Assembly (NCBI GenBank): GCA_903834145.1
Contig: CAILHY010000020.1
Span: 1 to 64,000 of the forward strand
Length of the DNA stretch: 64,000 nucleotides
DNA from: an uncultured Actinomycetes bacterium
GTDB taxonomy: Bacteria > Actinomycetota > Actinomycetes > Nanopelagicales > Nanopelagicaceae
Reading direction: 5' to 3'
Positions 59,802 through 64,000 of this stretch are shown here, piece after piece. The notes under the pieces are model-generated. The model ran no database searches. It was not told the DNA's origin and was given only the letters and a program-made list of their open reading frames with translations. The position numbers and the translations under genes were made by a program. Position 1 is the first letter of the stretch. Each line of letters starts with the position of its first letter.

Positions 59802-60293
59802 TTAGCGCTTGCTGTACTGCGAGCGCTTACGGGCCTTCTTCAGACCGTACTTCTTGCGCTCAATAACACGAGCATCGCGTGTAAGGAATCCAGCCTTTTT
59901 TAGAGCTGGGCGATGTGCTTCTTCATCAATCTGATTGAGTGAACGTGCAACGCCAAGACGAAGAGCGCCGGCTTGACCAGAAACTCCACCACCATTGATG
60001 CGTGCAAAAACGTCGTAAGAATTTTCGGCACCTACAGTGCGAAATGGTTCAGAGACTAATTGTTGGTGAACTTTATTTGGAAAATATGCAGCAAGTTCTT
60101 TACCGTTTACAACCCAGCGACCAGTTCCAGGAACGAGACGTACGCGAGCTACTGCTTCCTTGCGACGGCCAGTGCCGGCACCTGGTGCTTTAATCGCAGG
60201 ACGATTAGTCGCAGCAGCAGGAGTTGATGATGAGTAAGAAGTCGGAACTTCATTCTCGTCGAGATCATTAATTACAGTGTTATCAGACATCAT
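59802..60293 (-). CDS. rpsI: 30S ribosomal protein S9
   Basis: A 163-residue ribosomal protein. The S9 core starts at [18 protein letters not shown] (about residue 40); the C-terminal [18 protein letters not shown] reaches the ribosomal P site. The first 35-40 residues (acidic, then Ser/Ala/Pro-rich) are an extension of the kind common in actinobacterial S9. Two tandem ATGs make the start ambiguous by one codon. Follows rplM by 13 bases. Confidence 0.96.
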   Translation of the reverse strand: MMSDNTVINDLDENEVPTSYSSSTPAAATNRPAIKAPGAGTGRRKEAVARVRLVPGTGRWVVNGKELAAYFPNKVHQQLVSEPFRTVGAENSYDVFARINGGGVSGQAGALRLGVARSLNQIDEEAHRPALKKAGFLTRDARVIERKKYGLKKARKRSQYSKR

Positions 60294-60306
60294 TGATTTT
60301 TATCCT

Positions 60307-60759
60307 CTACTTAATGATCTGTGAAACTTGCTCGAAAACATATGGAGTTGGTGCTTGTGCTGCATGTGGGTGTTCTGGTCCTGCGTAAACCTTGAGCTTG
60401 CTAGCAATGGCGCGACCAAGTGTGTTCTTTGGAAGCATTCCTTTGATTGCTTTCTCAACGGCGCGTGTTGGGTACTTCATCAAGAGGTCGCCGTAAACAG
60501 TGGATGTTAAGCCGCCAGGAAAACCTGAGTGGTGGTGAGCAAATTTTTGCGTTGTCTTTGAACCAGACAGTGCAACCTTTTCAGCATTGATGATGATGAC
60601 GAAGTCACCCATATCCATGTGAGGTGCAAATGTTGGCTTGTTCTTGCCGCGCAATAGAACTGCTGCGTGGGTTGCAAGGCGACCCAATACGACATCTTGC
60701 GCATCGATGACGTGCCACTTACGCACTACATCTCCGGGCTTTGGGCTATATGTACGCAC
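60307..60759 (-). CDS. rplM: 50S ribosomal protein L13
   Basis: A 150-residue ribosomal protein. [36 protein letters not shown] and [11 protein letters not shown] are family signatures. Starts with GTG at 60759, with a GAGG Shine-Dalgarno about 8 bases upstream. First gene after the terminator-like hairpin that separates it from the ABC-F gene. Confidence 0.96.
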   Translation of the reverse strand: MRTYSPKPGDVVRKWHVIDAQDVVLGRLATHAAVLLRGKNKPTFAPHMDMGDFVIIINAEKVALSGSKTTQKFAHHHSGFPGGLTSTVYGDLLMKYPTRAVEKAIKGMLPKNTLGRAIASKLKVYAGPEHPHAAQAPTPYVFEQVSQIIK

Positions 60760-60792
60760 GGTCTTGCCTCGCTTCTCATGGTGACTTTTTTT

Positions 60793-60814
60793 AAAAATCG
60801 CGCCTTCGTGGCGC
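60793..60814 (-). terminator. Short intrinsic terminator between the ABC-F gene and rplM
   Basis: On the minus strand GCGCC-ACGAA-GGCGC (60814-60800) is followed by GA and five T residues. It could end the ABC-F transcript, or act as an attenuator in an L13 leader. The rest of the 124-base gap includes a GGGTACCC palindrome (60825-60832) and no promoter I can call with confidence. Confidence 0.6.
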
Positions 60815-60883
60815 AGGAGGGTAAGGGTACCCGTGAGGGCGCCAGTGGGTCAAAACGCCTGAACAACCCTGGACTAAGTGGAT

Positions 60884-62485
60884 TTAGTGCTCAAAAATGG
60901 GCTCAGGGCTCTCATAAACCTGGCCATTTGCGCCAAAAATCAGGTACCTGGTGAAACCTCGCGTGAACCACCGATCATGGGTCACCGAGATCACCGTTCC
61001 CTCATACTGGGCAAGGGCGTGCTCGAGGCTTTCGGCGCTGGCCAAATCCAAGTTATCCGTCGGCTCATCCAGCAAGAGCATGGTGGAACCAGATAGCTCA
61101 AGAAGCAAGACCTGGAATCTGGCTTGTTGACCGCCGCTGAGTGATCCAAACTTCTGCTCGGCTTGATTGTGGATTTCATATTTACGTAAAACGCTCTTTG
61201 CCGGGCCCAATTGCAATGAGTAATTTTCCCACAGCAATTCCAAAAGTGTTTTGCCCTGAAATTCAGGATGTGCGTGAGTTTGCGCAAAATATCCGGGCTG
61301 CACGCGCGCACCTAGTTTGAATTCTCCGGTGAACTTCACGGTGTTATCGCCTGAAATCATGCGCAAGAAATGCGATTTACCGGTGCCATTCTTGCCAAGG
61401 ACCGCGACGCGGTCTCCAAAGAAAATCTCAAAGTTAAAAGGTTCCGTCAAATTTGTCAGCGAAAGATTTTCAATCGTGAGTGCGCGCAACCCTGTACGGC
61501 CACCGCGTAGTGCTACCTGAACATCCTGCTCGATGGGTGGGGCTTCAGGTGGGCCTGCTTCTTCAAATTTTCGAAGGCGCGTTTGCATGGCGCGATATTT
61601 TGATGCCATGTCAGGGCTACTCGCTGCCTGCCATTGAAGTGTTCGGACTAACTCCTTGAGTCGGGCTAGTTCCTGTTCCCACCGCAGAAGAATCTCAGCA
61701 AAACGTTCATTGCGGGCCTTTCTTGCATCATGCCAGGTTGAAAATTTTCCACCGTGAATCCATGTGGTGTTTCCGTTCGCTCCTTGTTCTAAGGTCACGA
61801 TGCGATTGGCGGTGCGATCGAGCAATTCACGATCATGGCTGACAAAGAGGACGGTTTTATCAGTTTGTGTAATCATTTCTTCAAGCCATCGCTTTGATGG
61901 AACATCGAGATAGTTATCTGGCTCATCCAGAAGTAATACCTCCTCCGGACCTTGCAGAAGTGCACGCAATACCAATTTCTTCTGCTCGCCACCAGAGAGC
62001 GTATTTACCAAGCGCTCTTCAACACGATCAAAAGATTTACCGAGTGCTTCGGTGCAACACACATCCCAGATTACTTCAAAATCATACCCGCCAGCGTCTC
62101 CCCAATCTGAAAGTGCTTGGGCGTAAGCCATTTGATCTCGTTCTTTATTTCTTGTATTCATGAGTTCTTCAGAGTTCTTCACAGCAGCAGCGGCATCACG
62201 AATTCTCTTAGGTGCAAAGGAGATCAATAAATCTCGAACTGTGGTTTCATCACGGACGGATCCAATGAACTGACGCATGACACCTAATCCACCAGTGATA
62301 GATATAGAGCCTGAATCTGGTTGAAGGTCTCCGCAAATCATTTTAATAAGAGTGGTTTTACCGGAACCGTTTGCGCCGATCAATGCAACTTTGGCACCAT
62401 CTCCGACGCGGAAGTTCACATCGCTCAGCAGCACTCGTCCATCTGAAAGTGAGAAATCAACGCCACTGACATCGATGTGGCCCAT
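60884..62485 (-). CDS. ABC-F family ATPase (ribosome-associated type)
   Basis: A 533-residue protein with two ABC domains and no membrane segment. First Walker A GANGSGKTT and signature LSGGEQKKLVLRALL with LLLDEPDNYLD; second Walker A GKNGTGKSH and LSGGQQARFQVLLLE with LLLDEPTDNLD. The linker between them (about residues 235-320) is charged and helical (ARKARNERFAEILLRWEQE), as in EttA/Uup-type ABC-F proteins that act on the ribosome. The precise subfamily is not resolved. Its start shares one base with the truA stop (TAATG), placing it in the rplQ-truA operon. Confidence 0.9.
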   Translation of the reverse strand: MGHIDVSGVDFSLSDGRVLLSDVNFRVGDGAKVALIGANGSGKTTLIKMICGDLQPDSGSISITGGLGVMRQFIGSVRDETTVRDLLISFAPKRIRDAAAAVKNSEELMNTRNKERDQMAYAQALSDWGDAGGYDFEVIWDVCCTEALGKSFDRVEERLVNTLSGGEQKKLVLRALLQGPEEVLLLDEPDNYLDVPSKRWLEEMITQTDKTVLFVSHDRELLDRTANRIVTLEQGANGNTTWIHGGKFSTWHDARKARNERFAEILLRWEQELARLKELVRTLQWQAASSPDMASKYRAMQTRLRKFEEAGPPEAPPIEQDVQVALRGGRTGLRALTIENLSLTNLTEPFNFEIFFGDRVAVLGKNGTGKSHFLRMISGDNTVKFTGEFKLGARVQPGYFAQTHAHPEFQGKTLLELLWENYSLQLGPAKSVLRKYEIHNQAEQKFGSLSGGQQARFQVLLLELSGSTMLLLDEPTDNLDLASAESLEHALAQYEGTVISVTHDRWFTRGFTRYLIFGANGQVYESPEPIFEH

Positions 62486-63348
62486 TACTCTTCCTCGCCT
62501 CTGCGGCGAAGGGTTCGCTCAATACGAGCAACAAGTTCGTCATCGTTGGGGTAATCAACTCGGGTTAAAGTCAAACCGCGTGCAGGGAAAACTAAGCTGT
62601 CGGATATTCGCACTCGATTATTCAAGACATCCTTTACCCAGGAAGGTTCAAAGCGACCATCCGCAACGCAGACCACGGCGCCAACGAGATTTCTCACCAT
62701 CGAATAACAAAAAGCATCAGCAACCACTTCTGCCACAAGAACACCTTCGGAATTTCGACTCCATGAAAAAGTTTCGAGGTTGCGCACCGTTGTAGCGCTT
62801 TCGCGAAACTTGCAAAAGGCGGCAAAATCATTTTCTCCAAGCAATAGGGCGCTGGCCTCGTTGAGCACATCAACGCTCAGCGGGCGATACCAAGGCGCAA
62901 TATCAAAGCGCTGCAAAGGCAAGATGACTGTATTGCTATCAAGAATTTTGTATTCATAACACCGCCGAAGTGCTGAAAATCGGGCGTGGAATCCATAGGG
63001 AGCAACCGTTGCGGAGGTGATACGAATATCTTCATCAAGAATACGATTGAGTCGATAAGGCAGGTCGCCGAAATCCCAATTAACTTTCTTGGCGTAAGGG
63101 CCGCTTTCCATTTCAGGAATATCTACATGTACCACTTGTCCGGTTGCATGGACTCCGGCATCTGTGCGTCCTGCAACCACCGTTTCTGCCTTTGTCCGAG
63201 TAAGTTTTTGAAGCGTTTTTTCAACTTCTTCTTGCACGGTCCGTCGGTCGGGCTGCTTTCCCCAACCGGAAAAATTTGTTCCATCGTAGGCAAGATCAAG
63301 GCGCAAACGAAGGAACCCACTCTCGGCAAGGAGAGTGGGTTCCGTCAT
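62485..63348 (-). CDS. truA: tRNA pseudouridine(38-40) synthase
   Basis: A 287-residue enzyme if started at the ATG at 63348. LDLAYDGTNFSGWGKQ is the N-terminal signature and VAGRTDAGVHATGQ contains the catalytic aspartate; FCYSMVRNLVGAVV follows. A longer in-frame reading to 63579 overlaps rplQ and is rejected. The first 14 codons after 63348 are made of a perfect 13-bp hairpin, so the real start may instead be the TTG at 63306 (LRLDLAYDG), the usual TruA beginning. Confidence 0.92.
   Translation of the reverse strand: MTEPTLLAESGFLRLRLDLAYDGTNFSGWGKQPDRRTVQEEVEKTLQKLTRTKAETVVAGRTDAGVHATGQVVHVDIPEMESGPYAKKVNWDFGDLPYRLNRILDEDIRITSATVAPYGFHARFSALRRCYEYKILDSNTVILPLQRFDIAPWYRPLSVDVLNEASALLLGENDFAAFCKFRESATTVRNLETFSWSRNSEGVLVAEVVADAFCYSMVRNLVGAVVCVADGRFEPSWVKDVLNNRVRISDSLVFPARGLTLTRVDYPNDDELVARIERTLRRRGEEE
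63312..63343 (-). terminator. Perfect 13-bp hairpin between rplQ and the truA core
   Basis: GGAACCCACTCTC (63312-63324) and GAGAGTGGGTTCC (63331-63343) enclose a 6-base loop. On the minus strand it follows rplQ by about 24 bases and is trailed only by TTCGTTTG, a poor U-tract. It may be a leaky terminator, an RNA-processing site or a structure hiding the GAGAGTGGG that could serve as Shine-Dalgarno for a TTG start of truA. Confidence 0.5.
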
Positions 63349-63367
63349 CAGAATGTGAGGTGAGTTG

Positions 63368-63802
63368 TTACTCAGCATCTTTCTTAGCTGCGGCCTTTTT
63401 TGTAGCCTTCGTTGCTTCATCAACGGTTGCTTTCTTTGCTGCAACACCATCGGTGAGAACTTCGATGACTGCCATAGGAGCGTTATCGCCCTTACGAGGT
63501 CCGATCTTTGTGATGCGTGTGTAACCACCATTGCGCTCAGCAAAGCGAGGTCCGATTTCGGTGAAGAGGGTATGTACAACGCTCTTATTTGAAATGCGGG
63601 TCATAACTTCGCGACGCGCTGCAAGGTCGCCCTTCTTTGCGAAGGTGATCAACTTTTCAGCCAAGGGGCGAAGACGCTTTGCCTTTGCTTCAGTTGTCGT
63701 GATCTTGCCGTGCTCGAACAATTGCTCTGCAAGTGTTCCTAGGAGTAAGCGCTCGTGCGATGGGCCACTGCCCAGACGAGGACCTTTACTTGGTTTTGGC
63801 AT
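63368..63802 (-). CDS. rplQ: 50S ribosomal protein L17
   Basis: A 144-residue ribosomal protein. [28 protein letters not shown] and [20 protein letters not shown] are the conserved core (cited in parts: [19 protein letters not shown]). The C-terminal 25 residues are Ala/Lys/Thr-rich, an extension frequent in actinobacteria. Starts 16 bases after rpoA. Confidence 0.96.
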   Translation of the reverse strand: MPKPSKGPRLGSGPSHERLLLGTLAEQLFEHGKITTTEAKAKRLRPLAEKLITFAKKGDLAARREVMTRISNKSVVHTLFTEIGPRFAERNGGYTRITKIGPRKGDNAPMAVIEVLTDGVAAKKATVDEATKATKKAAAKKDAE

Positions 63803-63818
63803 TTTATTCTCCTAGGCC

Positions 63819-64000
63819 TTAAGCCTGCTCGGGGGCGACGAATTCTTCTTCAAGAATATCGTCAAGATTGATGTCGTAGTTCTGGTGTTGAGTTGGATCA
63901 AATCCAACTGGGCTGTCCTTAAGGGACATTCCCATTGAGACCAACTTTGCCTTGACCTCATCGATGGACTTTGAACCAAAGTTACGAATATCGAGAAGGT
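63819..64000 (-). CDS. rpoA: RNA polymerase alpha subunit, C-terminal fragment
   Basis: Only the last 60 codons are inside the window; the gene continues past base 64000. The translated end contains [18 protein letters not shown], the last helix-hairpin-helix part of the alpha C-terminal domain that contacts UP elements and activators, then [14 protein letters not shown] and an acidic tail [14 protein letters not shown]. Position before rplQ is universal in bacteria. Confidence 0.95.
   Translation of the reverse strand, partial: LLDIRNFGSKSIDEVKAKLVSMGMSLKDSPVGFDPTQHQNYDINLDDILEEEFVAPEQA

Noticed and set aside
63349-63579. N-terminal extension of truA through rplQ
   Set aside because: It is rplQ read in another frame; TruA homology begins only after 63306.

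Overview
The window is a gene-dense stretch of a small, moderate-GC (a little under 50% by eye) actinobacterial chromosome. No gap between genes exceeds about 170 bases, and many neighbours overlap by 1-8 bases. Evidence for Actinobacteria: a WhiB Fe-S regulator, the guaB/guaB3/guaA trio, the sucC-sucD-perM-purN-purH and folD-DUF3017 arrangements, and the rpoA-rplQ-truA-rplM-rpsI-glmM-glmS-acpS-alr ... tsaE-tsaB-rimI-tsaD-groES-groEL order. The gene content (nucleoside and branched-chain amino acid uptake, ribose and deoxyribose catabolism, a streamlined IMP dehydrogenase, a secreted protein carrying a KSGKKLVW-type module) points to freshwater planktonic actinobacteria of the acI lineage (Nanopelagicales, Planktophila-like). 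This is an inference, not proven here.

Region 1 (1-24000) is dominated by nucleoside scavenging. On the plus strand are a phosphohexomutase/phosphopentomutase tail, ribokinase, deoC and two aldehyde dehydrogenase-family genes. On the minus strand are a nucleoside hydrolase (iunH) and an operon for a BMP-family nucleoside ABC transporter (binding protein, ATPase, two permeases) followed by cdd, deoA, add, a cytochrome P450 and rarA. A second BMP-type binding protein sits behind trpS. Together they would import nucleosides, deaminate or cleave them, and send ribose and deoxyribose phosphates into central metabolism. Interspersed are a DUF4389 membrane protein with a secreted partner, a PIG-V-like glycosyltransferase, a secreted HExxH protein, a CorC/HlyC-type CBS protein and an orphan UgpC/MsmK-type ATPase.

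Region 2 (24000-41500) is conserved core: icd, mdh, DUF3017, folD, purH, purN, perM, sucD, sucC, pcrA, a PIG-L deacetylase, a secreted cyclophilin, guaA, guaB3, guaB (without CBS domains), then a MerR regulator with a CarH-type cobalamin domain divergent from whiB.

Region 3 (41500-64000) is a long minus-strand run: rpoA (cut by the edge), rplQ, truA, an ABC-F protein, rplM, rpsI, glmM, glmS, a PAP2 phosphatase, acpS, alr, a complete branched-chain amino acid type ABC transporter with a secreted alpha/beta hydrolase, the tsaE-tsaB-rimI-tsaD t6A block, groES-groEL under a CIRCE element, a polyphosphate-glucokinase-like gene and a secreted SGNH protein.

No tRNA, rRNA, CRISPR array, insertion sequence or prophage gene was seen. 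The most interesting points are the CarH-like cobalamin regulator facing whiB across a candidate operator, the CBS-less IMP dehydrogenase, three solute-binding proteins without a lipobox, the truncated aldehyde dehydrogenase, and several promoter or RNA structures. I did not see an obviously new multi-gene system.
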